From contig NZ_JACSCH020000018.1 in the NCBI RefSeq assembly GCF_014451325.2, positions 62,001-126,000 of the forward strand: a stretch of DNA of 64,000 bases, in the 5' to 3' direction. Shown here piece by piece: positions 33,294-42,411 of this stretch (position 1 is its first letter; each line of letters begins with the position of its first letter). Origin of the DNA: Streptomyces sp. CB02980. GTDB taxonomy: Bacteria > Actinomycetota > Actinomycetes > Streptomycetales > Streptomycetaceae. Under the pieces are notes generated by a model. The model had not been told where the DNA came from. It searched no databases and saw only the letters and a program-made list of their open reading frames with translations. The translations under genes and the position numbers were made by a program.

Positions 33294-33341
33294 GGACTCA
33301 TAATCCGTCGGCCGTGGGTTCGAGTCCCACCCGCCCCACCA
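33294..33341 (+). tRNA. 3' half of tRNA-Met(CAT): right attachment site (attR) of the prophage
   Basis: GGACTCATAATCC anticodon arm (anticodon CAT 33299-33301), T-arm GTGGG TTCGAGT CCCAC (33314-33330), acceptor strand CCGCCCC, A, CCA (33331-33341). No matching 5' half (GGGGCGG...) precedes it; the similarity stops in the anticodon stem (AAGGA rather than the expected GCGGA). This is the displaced 3' half left by integration of an element from the left; the intact tRNA should lie at the other end, outside the window. Confidence 0.85.
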
Positions 33342-33895
33342 CTTCGTGGTGCCCGCAGAATCGTTCCGACCCGTGATCCCACCGGGCGGACGGTTCGGCG
33401 GTGCGAGCCCGCCGCGCACGGCCGGTGCCGCTCCCCCAGTCTGCGACCTCCCGAGGGCGGACCCGGGACATCGACTCCGCGACACGCCCGGTGAATCACC
33501 CGGATGGCGCGGAACGGGCCACCTCCCGTCGGACCGTGAGCCGTCTCACACCCCCACCCCGAACGTCCCCGCCCGGCCGGATCTCATCCCCCCGGAACGT
33601 CTCCCGCCTGGCCGGATGTCATCCCGTGCGGCCGGACGCCGCTGCTCCGGACGGGCCGGAGGCAGTGCTTCCCCCTCGTGCCGCCGTTCTCCGTGAAGCC
33701 GTACATCCGGGACCGATCGGCCGGTGTCTCGCCGATTCCTCCCAAGGGCTTCTACCTCTCGTTCATGTTTTATGCGTCGCTGCTTCACCGGTCTGTGGAG
33801 TGGTCAGCGCCCAGCGCCGTGATTGTCATGCCCGCAGCCACGGTTGCGTGGTCGATTGTCGGCCACGCCGAGTTCCGGGCGAAGGGGGCGGTTCC
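33342..33895. other. 554 bases of chromosome without a supported gene
   Basis: Short degenerate repeats of GGCCGGATNTCATCCC (about 33570-33630) and small unconvincing frames. A GTTCATG at 33761-33767 is the only hint of a PHO-box half and is not repeated. Confidence 0.5.
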
Positions 33896-34348
33896 GTGTC
33901 TCGGCCACGGTTTCTGTTTGTCTCATGGGTGGACGTCGAAAGACGCCAGGCGCCGCACGCCTGGTCGCCGGGCGCGGGTACCGCGGAAGCGGTGAGCTGG
34001 CGGCTCGTCGGCGCCAACAACCACGACCTCGGGCGCGGCCCGGAGCTCCACCGGGGCCACACCGCCTGCCACGCCGCCGTCGTACGGCTGCGCGACGGGC
34101 TGGACCGCGCGGTCCCCCTCATCACCATGGCCGCCACCTCCAACGGCACCTGGACCTGGCAACTCGCCATGGACGAACGCTGCGTGGCGGTCGCCGCCCG
34201 CGAGTTCCGGCGCCAGCGCGAATGCCGTGACAGCCTCCAGCTCTTCCTCGCCGCCGTCATCGAGGGGCAGGTGGCCGCGGGCGTGACGTACACGCGCAGG
34301 CTGCGCGGCCTGCGGCTGCCCGACGCCGTCCAGGGGAACGCCTCTTGA
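33896..34348 (+). CDS. conserved Streptomyces protein upstream of pstC
   Basis: 150 residues from GTG 33896 (GAAGGGGG in front). It reads VSWRLVGANNHDLGRGPELH, AAVVRLRDGLDRAVPLITMA, ATSNGTWTWQLAMDERCVAV and ECRDSLQLFLAAVIEGQVAA, a small alpha/beta protein resembling the YegP/DUF1508 style of repeat. No signal or membrane helix. Its TGA overlaps the TTG of pstC, so it is the first gene of the transporter operon. Function unknown; a regulatory or adaptor role is inference. Confidence 0.65.
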   Translation: MSRPRFLFVSWVDVERRQAPHAWSPGAGTAEAVSWRLVGANNHDLGRGPELHRGHTACHAAVVRLRDGLDRAVPLITMAATSNGTWTWQLAMDERCVAVAAREFRRQRECRDSLQLFLAAVIEGQVAAGVTYTRRLRGLRLPDAVQGNAS

Positions 34349-35361
34349 GTACCGTCACCACCACCACGACCGCCGCCGCGGACACCGAGGTGCCGCGCGC
34401 CACGTCCGCGTCCAAGGACCCCGCCGACCGGTTCTTCCGCGTCGGCGCCCGCGGCGCCGGAGCGCTCGTCCTGGTCACCATGACCCTGGTCGGCGTCTTC
34501 CTCGGCGTCCGCGCGAGCGAGGCCCTCGGCGGGGCCGGCGGTTCGTTCGTGACCACCCCGGCCTGGGAGCCCGACTCCCGGCACTTCGGCATCGCCGCCG
34601 TCCTGCCCGGCACCATCCTCATCGGCCTGACCGCGATCACCTTCGCCCTGCCGCTCGCCCTCGGCACCTCGCTCTACATCACCGAGTACGCGCCCCGCCG
34701 GCTGCGCAGGACCCTGGTCAGCCTCGTCGACCTGATGGCCGCCGTGCCCAGCGTGGTCTACGGCCTCTGGGGCTTCTTCTTCCTCCAGCCCCACATCACC
34801 GGCCTGGCCCGCTGGATCTCCACCTACTTCGGCTGGATCCCGGTCTTCGCGGTGGACGGCGTCGACCCGAACGACCCGCTCGCCTCCGCCACCGTCTACA
34901 CCTCCTCCACCTTCATCGCCGGGATCGTCGTGGCGCTGATGGTCACCCCGATCGCCTGCTCGGTGATGCGCGAGGCCTTCGCGCAGGCCCCGCCCGGCGA
35001 ACGCGAGGGTGCCTTCGCGCTCGGCGCCAGCCAGTGGGGAGTCATCCGCACCGTCGTCCTGCCCTTCGGCAAGGGCGGCATCATCGGCGGCACGATGCTG
35101 GGGCTCGGCCGGGCACTCGGCGAGACCATCGCCGTCGTCATGATCATCTCGCCGGTCTTCCTCTTCCAGCCGCACATCCTGGAGAACGGCGCCAACTCCG
35201 TCTCCGCGCTGATCGCCCTGCGCTACGGAGCCGCCAGCCCGTTCGGCATGTCCGCGCTGATGGCCGCCGGCCTCTCCCTCTTCCTGATGACCCTCGTCGT
35301 CAACTTCATCGCATCCTCCGTGGTCGCCCGCAGCCGGTCCGGAGCAGGAGCCGAGGCATGA
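34345..35361 (+). CDS. pstC: PstC-type ABC permease
   Basis: 338 residues from TTG 34345, an uncommon start fixed by overlap with the preceding TGA (TTGA) and AGGGGA upstream; the next in-frame Met is inside the first helix. It has about six membrane helices, the extracellular loop typical of PstC, and the EAA loop GAFALGASQWGVIRTVVLP that docks the ATPase. It should form the inner-membrane channel with PstA. The substrate is phosphate by family; the unusual partners in this locus leave that open. Confidence 0.88.
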   Translation: MSTVTTTTTAAADTEVPRATSASKDPADRFFRVGARGAGALVLVTMTLVGVFLGVRASEALGGAGGSFVTTPAWEPDSRHFGIAAVLPGTILIGLTAITFALPLALGTSLYITEYAPRRLRRTLVSLVDLMAAVPSVVYGLWGFFFLQPHITGLARWISTYFGWIPVFAVDGVDPNDPLASATVYTSSTFIAGIVVALMVTPIACSVMREAFAQAPPGEREGAFALGASQWGVIRTVVLPFGKGGIIGGTMLGLGRALGETIAVVMIISPVFLFQPHILENGANSVSALIALRYGAASPFGMSALMAAGLSLFLMTLVVNFIASSVVARSRSGAGAEA

Positions 35362-36629
35362 CCCTGACCACCGAAGAGCTCCGGCCGACCGCCACGGTCA
35401 CGCCCGACGTCGTCCCCGACGGCCCCGGCGCGCCCGCCGAGAGCCGCCGCACCACGTCCGCCCTGCACGCCCGCGACGTCTTCGCGCTGATCGGCGCGGG
35501 CGCCGCCGCCGTGGCCCTGACATCGGTGCTCTTCGGCCGGGTGCTGCCCTTCGACGCCCCGCTCGGCTTCACCGTCTTCGCCTACCTCGCCTTCATGGCG
35601 CTGTACGCGGTGCTGATCTCCCTCGACGAGAACGGCGCCACGATCCGCGCCCGGCTCGCCCAGACGATCGTCCACGCCCTCGCCGCCCTGCTGCTCGCGG
35701 CGCTGCTCTTCATCGTGGGGTACGCCCTGTGGCGCGGCCGGGAGGCCCTGCCCCACCTGAACTTCTTCACCGAGGACATGTCCGGCACCGGACCCCTCCA
35801 GCCGATCACCGACGGCGGCATGCTGCACGCCATCGTCGGCACGCTCCAGCAGATCGGCATCTCGCTGCTGATCACGGTGCCGCTCGGGCTCGCCTGCTCG
35901 GTCTTCCTCAACGAGGTGCCCGGCCGGTACGCCACGTTCGTGCGCACCATCGTGGAGGCGATGACCGCCCTGCCGTCCATCGTGGCCGGCCTGTTCGTCT
36001 ACGCCACCGCGATCCTCGCCCTGGGCCTGGACAAGTCCGGTTTCGCCGCCGCCCTCGCCCTCTCGGTGATGATGCTGCCGATCATCATCCGGGCCGCGGA
36101 CGTGGTCATCCGGCTCGTGCCCGGCTCGCTCAAGGAGGCCTCGTACGCGCTGGGGGCCGGGCAGTGGCGCACGGTGTGGACGGTGACGCTGCCCACCGCA
36201 CGCTCGGGGCTGACCACCGCCGTGATCCTCGGCACCGCCCGAGGCATCGGCGAGACCTCCCCGGTGCTGCTGACCTCGGGCGCCGCGACCGGCCTCAACC
36301 TCAACCCCTTCGAGGGGCCGCAGACCTCGCTGCCGCTGGCCACCTTCACGCTGGTGGCCTCGCCGGAGAAGAACATGATCGCCCGCGGCTTCGGCTGCGC
36401 CGCCCTCCTGATGGCCCTGGTCCTGCTGCTCTTCCTGGTCGCCCGCGTCATCGGCGGTCGCGGCCCCGGCCAGCTGAGCCGGCGTCAGCAGCGGCGCAGG
36501 ACGGCGGCCTCGCTGCGGGACCTGGAGCGGATGGGGGGCCGCACCGGCCCGTCGGCCGCGGTACCGGGCCCACGGAGCCCGGAAGGCCCGGAGCCCGAGA
36601 CCCCCGGCGCCCCGCCCGCGATCGGCTGA
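35358..36629 (+). CDS. pstA: PstA-type ABC permease with N- and C-terminal extensions
   Basis: 423 residues from ATG 35358, overlapping pstC by four bases. It is longer than usual PstA (about 280-300). About 130 extra N-terminal residues include two to three more hydrophobic helices, and about 55 C-terminal residues are proline and arginine rich (SRRQQRRRTAASLRDLERMG). The EAA loop is EASYALGAGQWRTVWTVTLP. Pairs with PstC in the membrane. Confidence 0.86.
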   Translation: MTLTTEELRPTATVTPDVVPDGPGAPAESRRTTSALHARDVFALIGAGAAAVALTSVLFGRVLPFDAPLGFTVFAYLAFMALYAVLISLDENGATIRARLAQTIVHALAALLLAALLFIVGYALWRGREALPHLNFFTEDMSGTGPLQPITDGGMLHAIVGTLQQIGISLLITVPLGLACSVFLNEVPGRYATFVRTIVEAMTALPSIVAGLFVYATAILALGLDKSGFAAALALSVMMLPIIIRAADVVIRLVPGSLKEASYALGAGQWRTVWTVTLPTARSGLTTAVILGTARGIGETSPVLLTSGAATGLNLNPFEGPQTSLPLATFTLVASPEKNMIARGFGCAALLMALVLLLFLVARVIGGRGPGQLSRRQQRRRTAASLRDLERMGGRTGPSAAVPGPRSPEGPEPETPGAPPAIG

Positions 36630-36684
36630 CCACCACCACCGCCGCCGACCCGACCCGGCGCGGCACGACCGCGCCCGAGCACCC

Positions 36685-36748
36685 CGAACGACGCCCGCCC
36701 GTAACGACGCCCGCCCCGAACGACGCCCGCCCGTAGCGACGCACGTCC
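36685..36748 (+). repeat. two copies of a 32-bp repeat between pstA and pstS
   Basis: Copies at 36685-36716 and 36717-36748 of CGAACGACGCCCGCCCGTA plus CGACGC-type filler, itself built of GACGCCCGCCC units. It separates pstA from pstS in a 168-base gap and may affect expression or be slippage-prone. Confidence 0.6.
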
Positions 36749-36797
36749 CGAACCGCCCGCTCGACCGTACGACCCGCCACCGATCAGGAGACCCTCG

Positions 36798-38636
36798 ATG
36801 TCCGGACGCCCACCGGCATTCCCCGCGAGCGTGCTGCGGCGCACCCTGGCCGTGCTCGTCACCGCCCTCGCGCTCGTGGTGCCCGCCGCTCTGCCCGCCG
36901 CCGCCGAGAGTTACGTACCGGTCTCCGGCGCGGGCTCCACCTGGAGCCAGAACGCCCTCGACCAGTGGCGGGCCAACGTCAAGCAGTACGGGATGACGGT
37001 CAACTACAACGGCACCGGCTCCTCCGACGGACGCAACCAGTTCCGCAACGGCACCGTCGACTTCGCCGTCTCGGAGATCCCGTACGGCATCAACGACTCG
37101 GGCGTCGCCGACCCGCCGCCCTCGCGGAAGTTCAGCTACATGCCGATCGTCGCGGGCGGCACGGCCTTCATGTACAACCTGCGGATCGGCAACCGCCGGG
37201 TGACCAACCTCCGGCTCTCCGGCGAGAACGTCGCCAAGATCTTCACCGGCTCTCTCACCATGTGGAACGACCCGGCCCTGAAGGCCGACAACCCCGGTCT
37301 CGCGGCGAGCCTCCCCGCCCGTCGGATCGTGCCCGTGGTCCGCTCCGACGGCTCGGGCACGACGGCCCAGCTGACCACCTGGCTGAGCAGGAAGCACCCC
37401 GCCCTGTGGGACGCGTACTGCGGCCAGGCCGGCCGTCGCACCCCCTGCGGGCCGACCTCCAACTTCCCCGTCGTCGGCGGCAAGGGCTTCGTCGGCCAGT
37501 CCGGGTCCAACGGCGTCTCCGGCTACGTCGCCCAGGAGGGCAACCAGGGCACGATCACCTACGTCGAGTACTCGTACGCGGTGTCCACCACCGGCTTCCC
37601 GGTGGCCAAGATCCTCAACGCCAAGGGCTACTACACCGAGCCCACCGCCCAGAACGTGGCGGTCTCGCTGACCGAGGCGCGCATCAACCCCGACCTCACC
37701 CAGCGCCTCGACGAGGTCTACGACAGCAGGGACCCGCGGACCTACCCGCTCTCCAGCTACAGCTACATGATCGTCCCGACGGCGGTGGAGTCGAACTTCA
37801 ACCCGCAGAAGGGCAAGTCCCTCGGCGCCTTCGCCTACTACTTCCTGTGCCAGGGACAGCAGTCGGTGGACCGGCTCGGCTACTCGCCGCTGCCCGTCAA
37901 CCTGGTCCAGGCCGGTCTGACCCAGGTCCGCCGGATCCCCGGCGTGGTCGCCGAGAGCATCGACATCAGGAAGTGCAAGAACCCGACGTTCTCCAGCGAC
38001 GGCACCAACACCCTCGCCAAGACCGCCCCGATGCCGCCGGCCTGTGACCTCAAGGGCGCAAGCCAGTGCGACACCGGCACCGGCGGCAACAAGACCCCCA
38101 CCCCCACGGGCAGTTCCTCCGGCGGGACCGGCGGGTCGACCGGTGGTGCGACCGGCGGCACCGGGGGAGCGACCGGCGGGAGCGGCGGCGGCACCGGCGG
38201 GTCCGGAGGTACGGGCGGCACCGGCGGGACCGGGGCGACGGGCGGCTCCGGCGGAGCCACCGGCGCGGGCTCCGGCGGTACGGCGACGGGCGGCGCGACC
38301 GGCGGCGCCACGGGTGGTGCCGGCGGCACGGCGGGCGCGGGCGGAGCCGGTGCGACCGGCGGCTCCGGCGCGGCCACGGGAGGCGCCCTCGACCCCGACA
38401 CCGGCCAGCCCGTCGGCGCGGGTGACACGGGCGGCACCGGGGGCGGCGCCGGCGGCGCGGCGGGTGGCGGCGGCGAGCTGTACGGCGTCCCCGTGACCAC
38501 GGCCGCGAGCGTGGGCGGCGGAGTCCAGACCACCCTCATGGTGATCGGCGCCCTGATGCTGTGCGGCATCACGGTGGGCCCGCCGCTGCTGCACCGTCGC
38601 CTCGCCGCCCGCCGCGCGGGGGAGGACCCCCGATGA
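36798..38636 (+). CDS. pstS: PstS-like substrate-binding protein with Gly-rich stalk and C-terminal anchor
   Basis: 612 residues, almost twice normal PstS. Signal peptide at the start (LAVLVTALALVVPAALPAAA), then the PstS fold from VSGAGSTWSQNALDQW to about residue 410 with SDGSGTTAQL, the anion-binding loop. Residues about 435-560 are a Gly/Thr/Ala/Ser stalk (GGTGGSTGGATGG repeats), then one membrane helix (TTLMVIGALMLCGITVGPPL) and a basic tail. Most Streptomyces PstS proteins are lipoproteins; this one is set on a stalk instead. The next gene overlaps its stop by four bases. Confidence 0.85.
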   Translation: MSGRPPAFPASVLRRTLAVLVTALALVVPAALPAAAESYVPVSGAGSTWSQNALDQWRANVKQYGMTVNYNGTGSSDGRNQFRNGTVDFAVSEIPYGINDSGVADPPPSRKFSYMPIVAGGTAFMYNLRIGNRRVTNLRLSGENVAKIFTGSLTMWNDPALKADNPGLAASLPARRIVPVVRSDGSGTTAQLTTWLSRKHPALWDAYCGQAGRRTPCGPTSNFPVVGGKGFVGQSGSNGVSGYVAQEGNQGTITYVEYSYAVSTTGFPVAKILNAKGYYTEPTAQNVAVSLTEARINPDLTQRLDEVYDSRDPRTYPLSSYSYMIVPTAVESNFNPQKGKSLGAFAYYFLCQGQQSVDRLGYSPLPVNLVQAGLTQVRRIPGVVAESIDIRKCKNPTFSSDGTNTLAKTAPMPPACDLKGASQCDTGTGGNKTPTPTGSSSGGTGGSTGGATGGTGGATGGSGGGTGGSGGTGGTGGTGATGGSGGATGAGSGGTATGGATGGATGGAGGTAGAGGAGATGGSGAATGGALDPDTGQPVGAGDTGGTGGGAGGAAGGGGELYGVPVTTAASVGGGVQTTLMVIGALMLCGITVGPPLLHRRLAARRAGEDPR

Positions 38637-41308
38637 CCGGCACACGTCCACCGCGCGGGGGCCGCCGGACGACCGGCGGCCGCCCCGCGCGCCCCGGCCG
38701 GCTGCGGACCTTCCTCGGCACCCTCTGCCTGGTACTGGTCCCCGTCGTCGCGACCGTCGGCACCGGCCTCGACCCGGCCGCCCCGCCCGCGTACGCCGCC
38801 ACCGGGGACGGGTCGCCCGTCACGGTCTCCGGCACCGGCGAGTTCGCCGACCTCAAGATCACCGTCAGTCAGACCCGCAACCTCGTCAACCAGGTCGTCA
38901 AGGTGTCGTGGACCGGCGGCGCGCCCACCGTCTCCGACACCGCCTACGCCGCCGACTACCTGCAGATCATGCAGTGCTGGGGCGACGAGCGCGGACCCGC
39001 GACCGACCAGTGCCAGTTCGGCGGCTCCTCCGCGCTCGGCGCGGGCGCCGGCAACCAGGCCGCCGGCGCCTACACCAACGGCCGGCAGCTCAACTACGGC
39101 GCCCACCTCAAGGACTCCGAGAACCAGCCGCTGCCCCCGCCGACCCCGAGCGGCATCTCGTACGCGCCGTTCCGCTCGGTCACCGGCGACGACGTCAGCC
39201 CCGGCAACTGGAACGAGTTCTTCGACCTCAACAGCACCAACGAGATCCCGTACGCCCGCACCGACGCCCGTGGCGTCGGCGAGGTCTACTTCGAGGCCCA
39301 GACCGGTGTCGAGGCCCCCGGCCTCGGCTGCGGCGCCGCGATCGAGGAGCAGGGCACGGTCACCGGCCGCGGCTGCTGGCTGGTCGTCGTGCCCCGCGGC
39401 ACCTCCGAGGTCGACGGCACCCCGTACACCGCCCAGTCCAGCGGCCAGCTGCAGTCCTCCCCGCTCAGCCCGGCCAACTGGAAGCACCGCGTCACCGTTC
39501 CGCTCGGCTTCGAGCCCATCGGCAGCTACTGCCCGATCGGGGCCGAGGAACGCGGCACCCTGGGCAGCGAGATGGCCGCCGAGGCCGTCACCCGCTGGCA
39601 GCCCGCCCTCTGCCGGACCGGCGCCCAGGCCATCTACGGCTACGCCCAGGTCCCCGACGAGACCGCCCGCGTCAAGCTGATGTCGGGCACGCCCGGCATG
39701 GTCTTCGTCGGCCGTGCCGCCGCCCCGTCACCGGCCGGCCGCAAGCCCGTCTACGCCCCGGTCGCCCTCTCCGGCATCACCATCGGCTACTCCGTCGAGA
39801 GCCAGGCGTCCTTCCGGGCCCCCGACGAGGTCAAGCGGCGCAACGGCACCCGGATGACGACCCTGCGGCTCACCCCGCGCCTGGTCGCCAAACTCCTCAC
39901 GGAGTCGTACCGCGACGGCGTCTCGCGCTTCGCCGACAGCGTCGCGGGGAACCCCGAGAACCTCGGCCGCGACCCGGAGTTCCTCCGCCACAACCCGGAG
40001 TACGCCGACCTCGACTTCGGCGGCAAGCTGGGCGACGCCCTCGTCCCGCAGCCCCTCGCCGACACCACCCGGCAGCTGTGGGAGTGGGTCGCGCAGGACC
40101 CGGCCGCCGCCGAGTTCCTGAAGGGCACCCCCGACGACGAGGGCACCCACGGCGACCCCGGGAACGCCGGCATGAAGGTCAACCCGCACTACCGGAACGT
40201 GACCCTGCCGCTCGACTCCTTCCCCAAGAGCGACCCGTACTGCCAGGCCTTCGAGGAGCGGCCGGACTTCCCGCTCTGCATCCAGGACAAGCACCCGTAC
40301 GCCACCGACATGCACGCCGCGGCGCGCGCCGCCGGCCGCGGCGACACCCTGGCCCGGACGTCCTGGGACGCGACCGCCACCCCGCCCGCGTACAAGAAGG
40401 ACCCGCCGCAGCCGGCCGGCCAGCGGGCCGTGCTCGCGGTGACGGACACCGCGACCGCCGAGCGGTACGGCCTGATGCGCGCGGAACTCCTCAACGCGGC
40501 GGGGCAGTTCACGGCCCCGGACACCGCGTCCCTGACGGCCGCCGCGAACGCCCGCAAGCCGGGCCGCGAGGGGGTCAGCCTGCCGGACCCGAGCACGAAG
40601 GACCCGGCCGCCTACCCGCTCACGGTCCTCACCTACGCCGCGACCGTGCCGGCCGACCTCACCGTCGCCGAGGGCCGTGACTACGGCACCCTCCTGACGT
40701 ACGCGGCCGGCGCCGGGCAGACCCCGGGCGTCGCCTCGGGCAACCTGCCGCACGGCTACGCGCCGCTCCCGCAGGCCCTCCGCGAGCAGACCCGGAAGGC
40801 CGCGCACCAGGTGACGACGGAGGCGGGCAGGACGCCGCAGACGGCGACACCGACGCCCGCGCCGACCACCCCGAAGCCGTCCACCCCGCCCAGCACAGGT
40901 GCCACGTCCGGCTCCTCCGGCACCACGTCCGGCGGCGACACGGGCGGATCCACCGGCGGATCCAACGGGTCCGGCGGATCCAGCGGGTCCGGAGGGACGG
41001 GCGGGACCGGGTCCACCGGCGGGTCGGCCGGAGCCGCGGGCCCCGGCGGCGCCGCGACGGGCGGCGGTACGGGATCCTCCGCGAGCCCCGGCGCGCCCAC
41101 CACACCACCCGCGAGCGCGAAGCCCACCCCGGCGCCGCAGACCGTCACGGCCGTCGGCGCACCGACGCCCGCCTGGACGGTCGGCGCCGTGCGGAACGTG
41201 CTGCTCGTCTGCCTGATCGTCGGCGCACTCGCGGCCTTCGCCGGTCCGATGCTGCCGAGGTACCTGCCGCGTCTGGTCGCGGCCGCACGCCACCGCGTGG
41301 GGAGGTGA
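38633..41308 (+). CDS. large secreted, tail-anchored surface protein of unknown function
   Basis: 891 residues from ATG 38633. Arginine/glycine-rich N-terminus and signal helix (LGTLCLVLVPVVATVGTGL), about 690 residues of unknown extracellular domain with paired cysteines (QIMQCWGDERGPATDQC; YCQAFEERPDFPLC), a Pro/Thr and then Gly/Ser stalk, and a C-terminal helix (VLLVCLIVGALAAFAGPMLP) with basic end. It shares stalk style and coupling with the PstS-like gene, so it may present or partner the binding protein at the surface. Not recognised as an enzyme. Confidence 0.72.
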   Translation: MTGTRPPRGGRRTTGGRPARPGRLRTFLGTLCLVLVPVVATVGTGLDPAAPPAYAATGDGSPVTVSGTGEFADLKITVSQTRNLVNQVVKVSWTGGAPTVSDTAYAADYLQIMQCWGDERGPATDQCQFGGSSALGAGAGNQAAGAYTNGRQLNYGAHLKDSENQPLPPPTPSGISYAPFRSVTGDDVSPGNWNEFFDLNSTNEIPYARTDARGVGEVYFEAQTGVEAPGLGCGAAIEEQGTVTGRGCWLVVVPRGTSEVDGTPYTAQSSGQLQSSPLSPANWKHRVTVPLGFEPIGSYCPIGAEERGTLGSEMAAEAVTRWQPALCRTGAQAIYGYAQVPDETARVKLMSGTPGMVFVGRAAAPSPAGRKPVYAPVALSGITIGYSVESQASFRAPDEVKRRNGTRMTTLRLTPRLVAKLLTESYRDGVSRFADSVAGNPENLGRDPEFLRHNPEYADLDFGGKLGDALVPQPLADTTRQLWEWVAQDPAAAEFLKGTPDDEGTHGDPGNAGMKVNPHYRNVTLPLDSFPKSDPYCQAFEERPDFPLCIQDKHPYATDMHAAARAAGRGDTLARTSWDATATPPAYKKDPPQPAGQRAVLAVTDTATAERYGLMRAELLNAAGQFTAPDTASLTAAANARKPGREGVSLPDPSTKDPAAYPLTVLTYAATVPADLTVAEGRDYGTLLTYAAGAGQTPGVASGNLPHGYAPLPQALREQTRKAAHQVTTEAGRTPQTATPTPAPTTPKPSTPPSTGATSGSSGTTSGGDTGGSTGGSNGSGGSSGSGGTGGTGSTGGSAGAAGPGGAATGGGTGSSASPGAPTTPPASAKPTPAPQTVTAVGAPTPAWTVGAVRNVLLVCLIVGALAAFAGPMLPRYLPRLVAAARHRVGR

Positions 41309-41402
41309 TGCCCGAGTACGTCTGATTCGTCCGCGCCAACGGAAGTCCTGCACACGCGCACCGGGCACCACCGGAGCGCAGCCTAGCTGAGGAGAACCCC
41401 CA

Positions 41403-42398
41403 GTGAACAAGAAGAAGACCGGCCTCGCGTTCGCCGTGGCGGCGCTCGCGGTCGTCACCATCGGTGGTGGCCTCGCCACCGCCGACCCGGCCGGCCCCCC
41501 GCAGTTCCGCCAGCTCTCCGGCGTCGGCTCCGACACCACCCAGGACGTCATGAACGGCCTCGCCGACGTCGTCACGGTAAACGGGCAGAAGGTCATCGGC
41601 TCCTACGACGCCACGGGGTCCGCGAACATCACCACCAAGTCCGCGGCGACCAACCCCAACTGCACCATCGCCCGTCCCAACGGCTCGGGCGCCGGCCGCT
41701 CCGCGCTGCTGAACTCGCTCCAGGCGGGCAACGGGTGCCTCGACTTCGCCCGGTCCTCCTCGCTGAGCCTGGGCGCCGCCAACCCCGGCCTCACCTACGT
41801 GCCGTTCGCGGTCGACGCGGTCAGCTACGCCATCACCCCGGGCTCCGCGATCCCGCGCAAGCTGACGCTGGCCGACCTCAAGGCCATCTACCACTGCGAC
41901 CCCGCCTACGTGGGCGCCGGGCCGAACTACGACATGACCGTCTACCTGCCGCAGGCCGGTTCCGGCACGCGTTCCTTCTGGCAGTCGCAGATGGGCATCA
42001 CCGAGGCGGACGTCGTCGCCGGCATCTACCCCTGCATCAAGGACAAGAAGGGCACCGCCCCGGTCCAGGAGCACGACGGCCGCGTCCTCGACGACAAGTC
42101 GATCGTGCCGTTCTCGATCGCGCAGTACCAGTCGCAGTCCTCGCAGACCATCGCCGACCTGCGCGGCCGCGCCATCCTCGGCACCGTCGACGGCCTCTCG
42201 CCGACGGTCCTGAACAGCGGCTTCGGCGTGAAGCGCGACGTCTACAACGTCATCCCGACCAGCAAGGTCGGCGTCTCGCCGTGGAGCGACGTCTTCGTGG
42301 GCCCGAACTCCGGCGTCTGCAAGCAGACCTCCGTGATCAACACCTACGGCTTCGCGACCAACCCGAACTGTGGCGACACCACCAAGCAGACCCCCTGA
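41403..42398 (+). CDS. second PstS-like secreted binding protein
   Basis: 331 residues from GTG 41403 with AGGAG upstream. Signal peptide (GLAFAVAALAVVTIGGGLAT), then SGVGSDTTQDVMNGLADVV and the anion-binding-type loop QAGSGTRSFWQSQMG. Cysteines pair through CTIARP...GCLDF and YHCDP...YPC. No stalk or lipobox, so it should be released or held by partners. It is distant in sequence from the stalked PstS-like protein. Confidence 0.78.
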   Translation: MNKKKTGLAFAVAALAVVTIGGGLATADPAGPPQFRQLSGVGSDTTQDVMNGLADVVTVNGQKVIGSYDATGSANITTKSAATNPNCTIARPNGSGAGRSALLNSLQAGNGCLDFARSSSLSLGAANPGLTYVPFAVDAVSYAITPGSAIPRKLTLADLKAIYHCDPAYVGAGPNYDMTVYLPQAGSGTRSFWQSQMGITEADVVAGIYPCIKDKKGTAPVQEHDGRVLDDKSIVPFSIAQYQSQSSQTIADLRGRAILGTVDGLSPTVLNSGFGVKRDVYNVIPTSKVGVSPWSDVFVGPNSGVCKQTSVINTYGFATNPNCGDTTKQTP

Positions 42399-42411
42399 TC
42401 AGGAGCTTCTC

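Noticed and set aside
33135..33494. Open frame across the tRNA half
   Set aside because: The frame translates the tRNA T-arm and acceptor, a known false gene at such sites.
33761..33767. GTTCATG as a PHO box before the Pst-type locus
   Set aside because: A PHO box needs 11-bp direct repeats of GTTCACC-like units; only one half-match is present.
35223..38651. 1142-codon minus-strand open frame opposite pstA/pstS
   Set aside because: It is the mirror of the transporter genes, with low-complexity Arg/Gly/Ala content and no start signal.
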